Shown: piece by piece, positions 1 through 10,343 of the stretch
Layout: the number at the start of each line of letters is the position of its first letter
Position numbering within the stretch: position 1 is the first letter of the stretch
Notes under the pieces: model-generated
The model's input: only the letters and a program-made list of their open reading frames with translations
Database searches by the model: none
What the model was told of the DNA's origin: nothing
Assembly: GCF_947507565.1 (NCBI RefSeq)
Contig: NC_089191.1
Span: 1,550,001 to 1,614,000, forward strand
Direction of reading: 5' to 3'
DNA: 64,000 nucleotides
Source: Oscarella lobularis
Lineage: Eukaryota; Porifera; Homoscleromorpha; Homosclerophorida; Oscarellidae
Translations under genes and position numbers: made by a program

Positions 1-756
1 AATGTCAATTTTGGTCCACGGTTCTTCTTCTGAGTAGCTAAAACGTAGCCAAAGAACGCCAGGATGCTTCACAGTTACTTTCTTTCCATCTACAACCTCT
101 TCGCCCTCTCCATAATTAATCCAAACAGCTTTTCTTTTGAGAACAGCTTCTCCGTTGAGACTCTTTTTTCTGTCAGTGTATTGACGCGTCAGAGACGAGT
201 GTTCGAGCATATCTTCAGCCTTCATTTCAATCACAGTGAACGGTTTGAGCGGTCTGGCGTTCCGAAGAAATTTGATATAGTCGGAAGGCGTATAAAATAT
301 TGTTCCTTTTTTTCTTTTTGAAATGTGTCCAAAATCTCTGTCATTTGGTAGACATGTATGCCTCCGGACAAGAAATTTATGGTCAATTCTTGAAAAAGTC
401 TTTTTGTTTATCAATGTATTGAAAAGGCTCATCATGACGAAATTTTTGTTTTGGCCAAAACAGCTATCGGAGTAACAAATTAGGTGTCGAGTGTCTTCAA
501 CCCCCGCAGAAACGTGGTTGGACAAGCAAGATGCTATTTCGTCAGGACCTCTTCCTGCTGTAGATTCATCCCATGCGTAAAGATAAGCAGAGTCATCACT
601 CGCATGGTGAATGCCCAGTACGAGTACGTAGAGCTGCCAAAGATAGTACATTGCTGAATGAGTCATTGACGGAACAGGCGAATTCTGCATCATGTCAAAC
701 GTTAGGACTAACGCTTCTGACTCTGGTTTTCTAGAGTTGTCGGTATCCTTACCCAG
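1..756 (-). pseudogene. DUF7869-like protein, C-terminal half, runs off the window edge
   Basis: One open minus-strand frame of about 250 codons runs from an in-frame TAG at 759-757 to the window edge. It has no start codon in the window. Ordered motifs are LTFDMMQNSPVPS, YYLWQLYVLVLGIHH, WDESTAGRGPDEIASCL, YSDSCFGQNKNF and LVRRHTCLPNDRDFGH. From memory this order (D-rich core, W-D-E, Y-S-D-x-C-x-G-Q-N-K-N, H-x-x-L-P-N-D-R-D-F) matches the DUF7869-type family, which is common as repetitive, transposon-associated genes in animals. The function is unproven. The missing N-terminal half resembles what lies at 48.2-49.1 kb on the same strand, but nothing links the two. The fragment probably continues past position 1. 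Confidence 0.6.
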
Positions 757-1668
757 CTAGTCTCTACCACTAAATGCATACGCGCCATCTTGCTCGAATT
801 ACGTCATCGCGTCGGTGTTTGCCAACTCCTCCTTCGCTTTTCGTCGCTCGGCGCCGTGCGCGTCGGAAGCGAAGTTTTCGAAAGGGTCTCCTGGAAGTAC
901 CGCGCTCCTTTCGCGTCGGGGCCCCTTTCGAAACCGAAGGGAAACTGCCGTCGTTCTCGACGAACGAGCCTTCTCGCGCCGCGCTCGAACCGCCGAAAGC
1001 CCTTTTTCGTTGCCAAGAGGCACCCGATCCGCTCTCCCGGCTAGTATATTTACTAAAGACGTTAATTACAAGAAAGTACGTGTCGCTGCGGCTTCCACAA
1101 ATACTTCTTCAAAGAAATAAAAGTCAATATTTAGATAAGTATGTAGATTTTCTTCCAACGTCCTTTCAGACTTTTGATACGTTCAACTTTAAAGAAAAGG
1201 ATTAATCCAGCCTAAATAAAGGAGCTAAAACTTACTTTCTTGTTCTCGCGCCGAAGCCTCAGGAGGATTGAGTGCAATTGCTGGTAAAATATAAAACAAT
1301 TCACGCAGTTTTAACACTCTCTTGAACACAATTTTGGGCCTTATGTCACGCATGCGCTGTACAACAAAAACGTGTTTTTAGCTGACGTCACAATACGGAG
1401 AGTGACGAACAGACAGACAGACAGACAGACAGACACTTCCGGCCTTAAGATCACGTTTGAGACGGCCTCAAATGTTGTTATTAAAAATGAATGTATCTAG
1501 TCAATAATTTACTTTCGGCGAAAAAAGCAAAGACTTTGCTTATGTCTACGTAAGCGGGTTCTCCACATTTAATTTTTTGCCACAAATCTGAAATGAAGCA
1601 GACTTACTACCTAATCAATAAATGGTTCAGGAGAGATTTTACATTATGGCAAAATACTACATGTACTA
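757..1668. other. No confident gene; CpG-rich patch and GACA microsatellite
   Basis: Positions 780-1040 are GC-rich with overlapping open frames on both strands. Their arginine/serine-rich translations look like composition effects. A (GACA)n microsatellite lies near 1410-1435. Positions 1113-1302 are one copy of a direct repeat described separately. I see no convincing coding sequence. Confidence 0.5.
1113..1302 (-). repeat. Direct repeat, copy 1 (possible exon cassette)
   Basis: This segment matches 4499-4682 in the same orientation at most positions. The best-conserved parts include AATCCAGCCTAAATAAAGG and GTGCAATTGCTGGT. On the minus strand both copies show the same splice-like layout: a pyrimidine tract ending in CAG, a short exon (45 nt here) starting CAATTGCACTC, then GTAAGT. 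The hAT insertion lies between the copies. Confidence 0.6.
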
Positions 1669-4283
1669 CAGTGTTCTAGCCAGGAGGAAAATAGTAGCGT
1701 TCGGGAGCTACGCCCACGATAAAAAATTTTTAGAGGGCGTGGTATTTTCGAAGCAATTTTTTTAAGGAAACATGTTTACACGATCAAAGAGGTAAGGAAA
1801 AAAAGCATTTTTAATGTTGAAGTAGGCGTCTTTTTTTCTTAATTGACTATAATTAAACGGCTTTTGAAAAAGGATATTTGTGAATTTCCGGTCATTCTAC
1901 GGCAATTTGTAAAAGGGAATCCAGGGTTTCTTCCTTCATGCAGTTTCTCGATCACATCTTCATTAATTTCATCTGCGAAAATGTTCTTTCAACGTCGGCA
2001 GTTTGCATCGGCAGTATTCGGCTGATCTTCATTAAAGCTGACATACTAGGAAAAAGATGCGTTATTGATAGCGATGGTAAAATCTGCATCGCTTTTTCAC
2101 GAGAATGGTCGCTTTTTGTCGAATAAGATTCTTTGATATACGACTTAAATCCATTCCGTTCTTCTACACAATCTTCTTCAGAAGACAGAGAAGCCGTAAT
2201 CGCAAATTGCTTGTACAATGCTTTAATTTCTTTTAAACCGTACAGAGCAAAAACCGTTGACTTATCCGTTGTTGGTCTTTCGAAGCGGAGGAATCAAATG
2301 ACAATCAAAAATACTGAACCAGCAAAGAATTGGATGATCAGCAAATCTACTGTTTAAGTTCTCAATGAGTTGAGAAAGAAACGGCTTTTTGATAGTCTCA
2401 TCAAAAAAATTCTTTTTCTGATGTCTGCGAAGTAGACTTAATAGTGATTCCAGCAGTGCTAAGGTCTTCCAGAAACTGCTGTAAGCTTCGCAAATTTATT
2501 CCGTCCGCGTTCTCCATTTTACATAGCGAAAAACTAGTTGACGACAACAGTGGTGAAATTATGCTGTACTCAATGTCAATGGTTTGAAAGAACTTCGACA
2601 GGCGCGTCACTATTGGAAGTGCGTCGCACATTAATAGCAAGGTTCGAACGAAATTGATGTCGCAAACCAGAGCACTTAGGCCAATAGGTTTAGCTTTAGA
2701 CCGTTCTTTTGCCTCCCGGTCTAGACTTAGAACAATGGAAGAAAAGCAAGATTTGAGCTTGTTAGCGCAGCGTTCGACACTGAGCCATTTTGTGGCCGAT
2801 GGAGCTACTAGCTTGCCCTTTCCTTGCAACAGCTTCTGGACTGCTTTAAGCCCTGTAGAGCGAACGGTGCTGTTGTCAAAAAAATCAAATAATTGACGGA
2901 GAACGGAATTGAATTTCTGAACATACGCTGCTGAGCCACCAGCTTGCGTAGAAGCTAGATTTAGTCGATGAGCAGCGCAGTGAATGCCAACCGCTGCTGG
3001 CGACTTCTGCTTTAGTCGCTACTCCGGTTTGACATCCAATCATAGTCGATGCTCTATCTGTTCCGGTTCCGACTAATGTCTTCTCGTCTAGCATCGATTC
3101 TCTCATAAACTCTTCAATGCGCTTTGTTATAACAGCAGAATCTGCTAAAATCCTGCTCTGCTCGCCGCCGCCTTGAGACTGGATAATGTTATCTACTTCA
3201 GGCTGCAGAACATCAACAACTTTTACAATATGCAAGACAACTTTTCAAGTTCCTTGTCGTAAAATCGTCCGTGAATCGCCATCAGCTCGCTGACAGTACA
3301 ATCTGTCCTTTCGTCAAAAGGAGCGCATAATTGTCGGCTGTACGCATCTTTTCTATAATTTCATTCTCAATGACCTCTGATACAATGTGAACTATCTCCT
3401 GAACGACCTGATCACTCGTATACAAGGCATTCTTTGCTACTCGAACGTTCTCTTTCACTTTAAGACCCAGGTATTGGATGAAGTCCAACAGATGTTCGTA
3501 ATTCGTCGTATGGGCAATTTTTCGCTTGCAGAGAAAATACAAACAGGAAAATACTTTCTCGATGTCACTCGATCGCGACGGAGGATTAATTGCTTCCGGA
3601 AGACTTCGATTTCTTTCAGACCGCACACTGTCAATATGAGAAGACGACTTTTCGTGGCGGGTGATACTTTCAAGCCTCAATCTAGTGCAAGGACTTATGT
3701 TCCAGGTGCCTTCCCTGCATGTCATCTTGCCATACTTCTGGCATAAAGTGCAAAACATTTCTCCTGCCTCCTTGTCAAAACGCAGCCAGTTTCTACGGCC
3801 CAATAGCCATTTAGTGGAAAATGTAACAGACTGCTTGCTACTGTTGCTAGATCTACTCCTTAAAGAAGTTAAAGGAGCATCTGGATTAGACGGCGACGGC
3901 TCTAATTCATCGTCACTCGACTCTTCGCGGTTACTGCTAGAAGGAGACACGCTCCATTCTACTACGGCATCGTCCGTGTCGTTATCCGAAGATTCGCCGT
4001 CGGCGATGTTTACGGCAGCGAGTTCTGGCGACGAAACAACTTGCAAGGCTACAGAAGCAGGCTGGAAAAAGCGTCGAAGCAACATATCGCGGAAATAGGA
4101 AGAGAATAACGACCCGGATAAGTGACGGAAGAACGGAAGACCAGCTAATGAACGTTTCTATTTTTGGTTACGTTATACAATTGGCGCGAACAGAATCTGC
4201 GGGTCGGGTGAGAAAAAGTGTGGGCTTGAAATGAGTGGTGTGGGAAGCGCCGACCTGCTCCGACCAATGTGGCTAGAACACTG
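1669..4283 (-). mobile_element. hAT-like DNA transposon, decayed, 6-bp target duplication
   Basis: The element has perfect 14-bp inverted ends (CAGTGTTCTAGCCA at 1669-1682, reverse complement at 4270-4283). It is flanked by the direct repeat GTACTA (1663-1668 and 4284-4289). The CAGTG terminus is typical of hAT elements. Six base pairs is shorter than the usual 8, although some hAT groups are known to use 5 or 6. The single transposase gene inside, on the minus strand, is broken by several frameshifts and one nonsense codon. Confidence 0.85.
1876..4085 (-). pseudogene. hAT transposase pseudogene (TTF-type zinc finger, dimerisation tail)
   Basis: Order along the minus strand: an acidic/serine-rich N-terminus and a zinc-finger region with WLLGRRNWLRFD and MFCTLCQK (3282-4085); a catalytic-domain part with LVGTGTDRASTMIGC (about 3000-3235); a frame reading TKWLSVERCANKLKS (2401-2829); and the C-terminal dimerisation region ILPMQTADVERTFSQ (1952-2218). 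Frameshifts lie near 3300, 3240, 3000 and 2300. After ...QMKLMKM an in-frame TGA interrupts the tail; past it the frame still reads MKEETLDSLLQIAVE. The family resembles ZNF862-like hAT proteins. It is clearly non-functional. Confidence 0.8.
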
Positions 4284-4700
4284 GTACTAGTAATGCTTGT
4301 ATAAAATATGTAAACACCCCTTGCGCAAAGTCGGCGATATCTCCCTTAAATTTCCTCTTCTCTTCTTCGGTGAGGAGATAAAGAGGCACTAAACAAGAGA
4401 AAATGTGTAAAGTCAAATCAGTTAGAGCGATTTTACCATCGCCTTGAGCTTCGCCCACTTTAATTAATTTAAACATGAAATTTAAACTCTCCTTTAGAGA
4501 AATAAAAGTCAATTTTTAGATAAGTATCTAGATTTTCTTCTTACGTCCTTCCAGACGTTTGATACGTGCAACTTGAAAGAAAATGATTAATCCAGCCTAA
4601 ATAAAGGTGCTAAAACTTACTCTTTGCGTCTAGGTCGTCCTCGAGTGCAATTGCTGGTGAAAAAAACGATTAAAACAATTTAATTAACATTAAATTGGAT
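4284..4700 (-). other. Direct repeat copy 2 (4499-4682) and possible exon
   Basis: Positions 4499-4682 are the second copy of the repeat at 1113-1302. The short exon-like segment here is 33 nt; both copies are multiples of three. Beyond an acceptor-like TTTCTCTAAAG, an open frame at 4273-4512 reads NFMFKLIKVGEAQGDG and later LTEEEKRKFKGDIADF, which looks protein-like. The frames of the short exon and this ORF do not join cleanly, so a gene model is uncertain. Confidence 0.3.
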
Positions 4701-5560
4701 TTTACCCTGCGCTTCGTGCGGTGATGGTGTCGATGGTGGCGATGGTGGTGATGGTAGCGGAGAAGACGACGCTAGCGGTGATGGTGGCCCCGCTAGCGGA
4801 GACCATGGCTGTTCTGGTTCGAATTCCATCATCTAACAAGCAATATTTATCAAAATCTGCCACGTGACCCGGGGAAACGGTCGGGTCAAACGACCTTGTA
4901 CTGTATCTATGGTAACAGAGATTAAATAGGAGAGAGATATGCAACTCGGGCGTCACGTGACTATTTCTCTCACCCAAGTATTGTTACGGCTAGGTCCCGT
5001 ATCCGATTTGTGTTGAGCTACGCGGCTTGCCCGTATGTAAGCGCGCGTTAGCTCAACTCAGGCTGGACCTTCGAGCCTAGCTCGTACTGTATGCAGCGTA
5101 CGCCTGCCGAGTCCAGACTACAATAAAAAGCTAAAGACAATTTTCTCACCGCAGAAGCAGTAGATCCTTTCGTAGAAGCAGTAGATCCTTTTGCAGGCGG
5201 CTCGGCTGCACGCTGCTTATCTGCAGAATCACGTCTATTTTATTATCCGTGGTTAGGTGCCTGCCGGATACCTTTCATCCTCCGCTTGGGGACTTCTTCG
5301 CTCATGATCGGAACGTGCGTGATCGTCAAACTTATGGTTAGGGTTAGTGGTGAGGGTTTGGGTTCAGGCGTTAGGGTGCCTTTTAGGGCGTCCCTGCGGC
5401 CATCGCCAACGCACATACATGTATGTACGTTGTGTCGGTACCTATCAGCGCGGGAAACCGATTGCCAGTCATGCTAAACCTTCCCTACGCGAAATTTATG
5501 AGAGGGGCCCCCTTGGGGTATTTTGGGCTTTTTGGTGTTTGAATTATTCCTAATTGAAAT
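4701..5560. other. No recognised gene; GGTGAT-type simple repeat
   Basis: Positions 4720-4800 carry an imperfect GGTGATGGT-like repeat. It would encode Gly/Asp-rich peptide on the plus strand and Pro/Ser-rich peptide on the minus strand. The minus frame from an ATG near 4830 reads MMEFEPEQPWSPLAG and reaches a donor-like GGTAAAAT, so it might be a first exon upstream of the short exon in repeat copy 2. A 22-bp motif, AGAAGCAGTAGATCCTTT, is repeated twice near 5152-5190. The rest is unassigned. Confidence 0.3.
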
Positions 5561-6339
5561 GTTCTGTATGTTTTTGGAGATTGGCGTGCGTTCTTTATTA
5601 GTTTTGAGTTGTGTATATTATTATCTGATTAGTGGGTAGATTGTTATTGTTTAACGCGCTCTAAACAATAACAACCGTTGACTCAATAGGCGTTGTGCGT
5701 CGCGAAGACAGCGTTTTTAGACGGCTTTGAATGTTTTTATTTGACGGAACATGTATTAGACGTTGATCTACATGGTGAGTTTTTATTGTATTGCGTTTTT
5801 ATGGTGTTTCCGTGGTGTTTTACACCCTTTTTTTCCTGAATGAATCGTCGTCGTTTTCTAGGTACTTTATACGGTCTTTTTGTGTTCATTTTTGTCGTTC
5901 AGGGTGTTTTCTATCATCAGATAAGTTTGCTACGTTTTTTGTCTTGCTGTTTAGCTTTGTTTTCTTTTTCCTTGTAGATGTAGGGTGCGTTGTCTGTTGT
6001 GATTATTGTGTATTCATGTGTGGAGGATTTTTTTTGGCAATTTTCAGGTGTTTGGTGATGGGGGAGGTGTATTGTTTTTGAGTGTTGCATATTCTCAGAT
6101 AAGTTAGCTATGTTTTTATTTTTTGTTTAGCTTTGTTCTCGTTTTTCTTTGTAGATGTGGGGTGCTTCGTTTGTTGTCATTGTGTGTGATCATGTGTGAT
6201 CATGTGTGGGGGATTTTTTGAATTTTCCAGGAATGTTTGGTGTTTGGGAAGTGTTCTATTGTTGTGTGTTTTAGAGTGTTGTTTTTGTGTTCCTTTCTAT
6301 TTCCGTGGTTGTTTGTTATTTAGTATTTTTGTGATAGTG
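5561..6339. repeat. T-rich tail downstream of the Penelope-like element with a tandem duplication
   Basis: This stretch is very T/G-rich on the plus strand. Two imperfect copies of a unit of roughly 180 bp lie at about 5909-6275. They share TCAGATAAGTT, GTTTAGCTTTGTT and TTGTAGATGT. It sits just downstream (minus sense) of the Penelope-like coding remnant, so it may be that element's 3' untranslated part. The open frames here are compositional. Confidence 0.45.
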
Positions 6340-7480
6340 TTAGGGTTTTTTTGCGAGGCTTTTGTTCCCAATGATGTTTGCTGTTGAGGTGTTTATTTCC
6401 TTTTCAATTTCGTGTGTGTCTGAATGTTTTTCGAATTTGGAATTTAGTCCTTTGGGGTATAGTGTGCCTAGTGTTTTTATCCATTTGGTTTCTGTTTGTA
6501 TTAGGTCTGCTTTTGCAACTTGTTGTATTGGGGTGACTTTAAAGTTATTTTCAAAATTGAGTTTGTGGAGTTTGATGTGCTGGTATATCAGGTAATTTTT
6601 ATATTTTGCGTCGTTTCTGTGTCTTGTGATCCTTTCTTGTAGCGTGAAGTCTGTCCAACGTACTGTTTCTGGCAGTGTTTGCACGTTAGTACGTAGATTA
6701 CATTTTCTGACTTACAATTCATTTTTTTGGGTTATTTGGTATGTCTTTTTAGTCGCAGTACTGGTTATTGTATTTGATTTCGTTATTGCCAGGCACGATT
6801 TGCAATTTATAAATTTGCATGGAGAAGTATTTCTTTCAAACGTTGGGACGATTGTTTTTATTGGGGCTTTGAATTGTTCTACTATTGGTTTAGGTTGGTT
6901 TGGGATTTTGGATGTGACTAGTTTTGAGCTAATTGTTTTGTTTTTCTTGTAGGCGATGACGATTGGGTTTGGAAAGATGATGCTGAGTTGTGGATCGTTT
7001 TCCACTTCTTCCCAGCATCTTCTTATTGTTTTTGGTAGTTGTCTCAGCCACGGATCAAATGTTGTGACTAATGTTAGTGGTATTTTGGATTTGTCTGTTT
7101 GTTTCTGATTCTTTGTTTTGCAGGTGATTTTTTCTATGATTGAGGCTCGTTTTGTGAAAGGCATTTTCTTTGCCTCTTTTTTCAAGAGATCCATTGGGTA
7201 ATCTCTTTTGAGTAATCTTTTGATATGGTTTTGCTTTAGTTGTTCGTACGTTTTTTCATCTGATGTGGTTCTTAGGAATCTATTTAGTTCTCCTTTTATT
7301 ATTGCCTTTTTGCATTGGATAGGGTGGGCCGATGTGGAATTAAGATACGAGAATTTGTTTGTTGGTTTGAAATACTTTTTTATATCTAGTATGTTTTGGC
7401 TCTTGTATCTTTTCCCTTTATAGACTGTTGTGTCTAGGAAGGTGGAGTGAGTTTTGCTGATTTCGTAGGTAAATTTAAAA
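6340..7480 (-). mobile_element. Penelope-like retroelement, 5'-truncated, with GIY-YIG endonuclease
   Basis: Minus-strand order: the end of the reverse transcriptase region (FTYEISKTHSTFLDTTVYKG, YFKPTNKFSYL, HPIQCKKAIIKGEL near 7480-7250); a linker (LTLVTTFDPWLRQL, FPNPIVIAYKK); a Cys-containing segment (CKFINCKSC); then GIY-YIG (NVIYVLTCKHCQKQYVGQT near 6700-6640); and the tail ETKWIKTLGTLYPKGLN. This RT-then-GIY-YIG order is diagnostic of Penelope-like elements. Frameshifts near 6710 and 6640 split the nuclease. The catalytic RT core is absent because the element stops near 7480, a 5' truncation typical of target-primed insertion. It is a dead copy. Confidence 0.88.
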
Positions 7481-7639
7481 GAATTTCATTATTAGAAAGC
7501 GTTTCATTATTAGAGTCTTACGCAATTTTTCACAATTGTTATTTTCTGCCCTCGTATCACTCTAAAAACAACGCGTTACAAAAATCAAATTCAGGTAATT
7601 TGTTTCCTGCCTTCTTTGGAGTTCTTCTCTTCTATAAAA

Positions 7640-8680
7640 GTAAAACGAAACAAACACTAAAATCAAAGCAAAACTAGAAAATATGGTTTACCTTTTGTTG
7701 GATACGTATCCATCCTTTCCTATTCATCTAGGAAAAGTGCTACAAGGTCAAAATCCGGGAGAGAATCGTGCTGCTTCTGACCTTCTCGAATTCCCTAAAC
7801 ACAATCAACTACGAAAAAGGTCAGAATTCTTCAAAAATTTCTCAGTTCAGTCTTACCGATGTTCTTCGTTTCTTCTTCCATTTCAAAAAAATGTAAAAAA
7901 TCTGGCATGCACGAAATCTGGTAGTTACCTTTTTCATGTCGCTCATAGGAGTCTAAAAAAACGTTACAAATGCAAAAATCCGGCAGAGAATCACTCTCAT
8001 ACTAGCGTCACTTTGACCGGCAAGAAAACGTGTGAAGAATCAAAAATAATTTATCAAGTTGTACCGTTCTTCTTCGTTTTCTGTCTGGCTTCTAAAAAAA
8101 TTAGACTACTAAAAAATATTTAAATTACTTTTGGTTTTTACCTCTATTTTCCTCCTAATCCTCCTTCTCATAGACGTCGACTTCTTCTGCTAAAAACAAA
8201 AATAAAATCCAAAAATACTTCATTGATTGCCGTTACTCTCGTTTGAGCCATGTTCGAATGAAGCTTTGAAATAATTTACCAATATCTTTCTCAGTTAGAT
8301 AAAAATCTTACAAATCATTTCCTCTGAACTAAAGAGAAAATTAGAAATCAAACACAGAATATATCAACTGCTACAATTCAAGACGTCGACGTCATCCCCT
8401 TTCGTATCTTCTAAGGGCAATAAACAGAATCATCAGAAATTCACACACGAATCATATCAACTGTTACCCTCTGTCTCTCCCAAAGCTAAAACAGAAATAC
8501 ATACTTGTTCTCAAAAACCAAACAATCAATATTGCTTACCTCTTTTTAAAGTGTGGTTCAGGCTCTATAATTCTCTTCCAATTTCCTTTTTAAAATTGCA
8601 TAGTTCTTTAGCTATCGAAGATTTTCCCAATGCCAATTTACCTTGAAATTGCCCATCATGTCTACGGCGTATTGACTAGA
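7640..8680 (-). other. Possible minus-strand gene made of many very short exons
   Basis: On the minus strand, repeated acceptor-like sequences (pyrimidine tract + TAG) are followed within 17-50 nt by GTAA-type donors. Examples are near 8490 (18-nt interval CTTTGGGAGAGACAGAGG), near 7940 (24 nt, ACTCCTATGAGCGACATG...) and near 7700 (about 36 nt). The units near 7680-7890 and 7890-8110 resemble each other, including the intron motif GATTCTCTCCCGGATTTT, which suggests exon-intron duplication. A possible start ATGATGGGCAATTTCAAG|GTAAAT lies near 8660. Frames cannot be joined confidently. Chance GT/AG spacing in AT-rich DNA is the alternative. Confidence 0.25.
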
Positions 8681-8918
8681 GATGGACGGCACTCGTTGAC
8701 GTCGTTTTATAGAGAACGTCGGCAATCGTTGACGGCGTCATGACTAGAGATGGACGGCACTCGTTGACGGCGTATTAACTAGAAAACGTCGGAAGTCGTT
8801 GACGGCGTATTAACTAAACATGAACGGCACTCGTTGACGGCGTATTAACTAGATATGGACGGCACTCGTTGACGGCGTATTAACTAGAGATAGGCGGCAA
8901 TCATTAACGGCGTATTAA
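8664..8918. repeat. Minisatellite, about 36-bp unit
   Basis: Six to seven imperfect copies of a unit containing GACGGCACTCGTTGACGG and CGTATTAACTAGA. The array abuts the left end of the TTAA-flanked MITE. Confidence 0.9.
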
Positions 8919-9706
8919 AGGGTAACTAAACTGACAAAAATGGATGTCATTTTTTGGTTTTACTGGGCGTACGTTAATAGAAAAGTTTCGTTCGCGATAG
9001 AATTTAAACTGTATGCTTATTTTTCGAGCTACAACAAGTCGTTAAAGTTGCTGGGCGGAGCTATGAATGACGTCATAGTGGGAATGGAAGTTGCGTTGTG
9101 GCTCTTTACAGTACATGTCTGGTAGCCTCTAGACGTCGAATTTCCTTAGTTACAAACCGACACTAGACTTATTTCTGTAAGATACTAGAGCAAACAAGCT
9201 ATGAATGAGATATCCAGCTCAGTAAGGTGCCGTTTAGTTCCGATTTTGATCTAGCGGTAATCGATTTCCTCAGTAGCTGACATGTCTAAAATTTTGCGTT
9301 TGCAGCGAAATCTTATCAGTTTCCAATAGTTCTAAAGAGCCCGAACTAGATGAAAGCCTAATTTTTACGGTGATAAAAAATGCGCCGAAAATTGATGCGA
9401 GAAATGCGTTTCAGGCTGTAATAGGGTTCAAATATCTGTTATGTAAAGGGATCTAGAGTCTAAACAACAGTGGCCATGTACGGTTGTTGAGCAAATCTGG
9501 CTGTAGACGCTGAACAATATGTAGAGTAAGTAACTGTAACGCCCACTTCCGTTCCTACTCTGACGTCACGGACACGCTTACGCTAAACCAAAAAGCGGCT
9601 CTATCTCCGCGTCTAACGATTGAAGGAAAAGGGACCAATGCATTAAGACTAGGCTAGTGATTAGCTATAACATATCAAAAGTTTTTTACGCCAGTTCAGT
9701 TACCCT
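8919..9706. mobile_element. TTAA-flanked MITE (piggyBac-like target site)
   Basis: Direct TTAA repeats (8915-8918 and 9707-9710) flank inverted ends of about 17 bp. The left end is AGGGTAACTAAACTGAC and the right end is its reverse complement with two mismatches. The length is 788 bp. No coding frame of note is inside. TTAA duplication with short inverted ends fits a non-autonomous piggyBac-like element; Kolobok also uses TTAA. Confidence 0.75.
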
Positions 9707-9714
9707 TTAAGCAC

Positions 9715-9975
9715 TTGGCAGTGGACAGCGAGCAGTGAGCAGTGAGCAGCGAGCAGCGATCAGTGAGCAGTGGGCATTGAGAAGTGGGCAGCGCGCAGTA
9801 GGAAGTGACCTGCATAAAGCAGTGAGCAGTAGGAAGTGACCTGCATTGAGCAGTGAGCAGTAGGAAGTGACCCTAATCGAGCAGTGAGCAAAGAGAAGCG
9901 ACCTGCATCGAGCAGTTAGCAGTGGGAAACGACCCGGATTGGGCAGTGAGAAGTGAGCAGTGGGCAGTGAGAACC
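9715..9975. repeat. Minisatellite of GCAGTGA heptamers with a higher-order period
   Basis: Degenerate GAGCAGT/GCAGTGA repeats are organised into longer units containing AGGAAGTGACCTGCAT. The array starts a few bases from the right end of the TTAA MITE. Minus-strand open frames through it are repeat artefacts. Confidence 0.9.
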
Positions 9976-9984
9976 CCGTATCGG

Positions 9985-10343
9985 CCACCGTGATACACCG
10001 TACCATCATCTCCGACTAAACCCTCCGACTCCGACTCGGACTGGGAGCTGGACTGCGGCTGTGAGTCCGACGCCGATGCCAACTCGTACAACTCGGAAGC
10101 CAACTCGTCCGTTTCGGTAGCCAACTCGTCCGACTCGGAGCCAAAGTCCACTGGGAAAATGACGCGGGGAGAATCGCTGGAGCCGCCTCGGAGTTTGAGT
10201 CCAAATTTATATCCGCGGCCGAACCCACCGATTGCTTCTTTCGCCAACGACTGCGCGTTTGCTTGGGAATTTACGTTTTGCCATCGCGCCAAACGCGATA
10301 ATGCTTTGGCCTGTTCCGAGCACGTATGCAACGCTTCATGCAT
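9985..10343 (-). CDS. Unidentified acidic/serine-rich ORF
   Basis: A minus-strand frame opens with MHEALHTCSEQAKALSRLARW. It continues through a glycine-rich stretch (GGFGRGYKFGLKLRGG) into a repetitive acidic region (DELATETDELASELYELAS) and QSSSQSESESEG, then runs into the minisatellite. The first 110 codons have protein-like composition, but I do not recognise a family. The minisatellite-encoded tail is probably not translated. It could be one exon of a larger gene. Confidence 0.3.

Noticed and set aside
774-1205. 143-codon plus-strand ORF
   Set aside because: All frames are open in this CpG-rich patch; the Arg/Ser-rich translation and lack of splice or family signals point to composition.
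5791-6387. Phe/Val/Cys-rich plus-strand ORFs resembling membrane proteins
   Set aside because: They arise from the T-rich strand of the Penelope-like element tail; the real signal is on the minus strand.
8664-9975. Possible CRISPR-like array
   Set aside because: The repeats are contiguous and degenerate with no unique spacers, and the context is eukaryotic.
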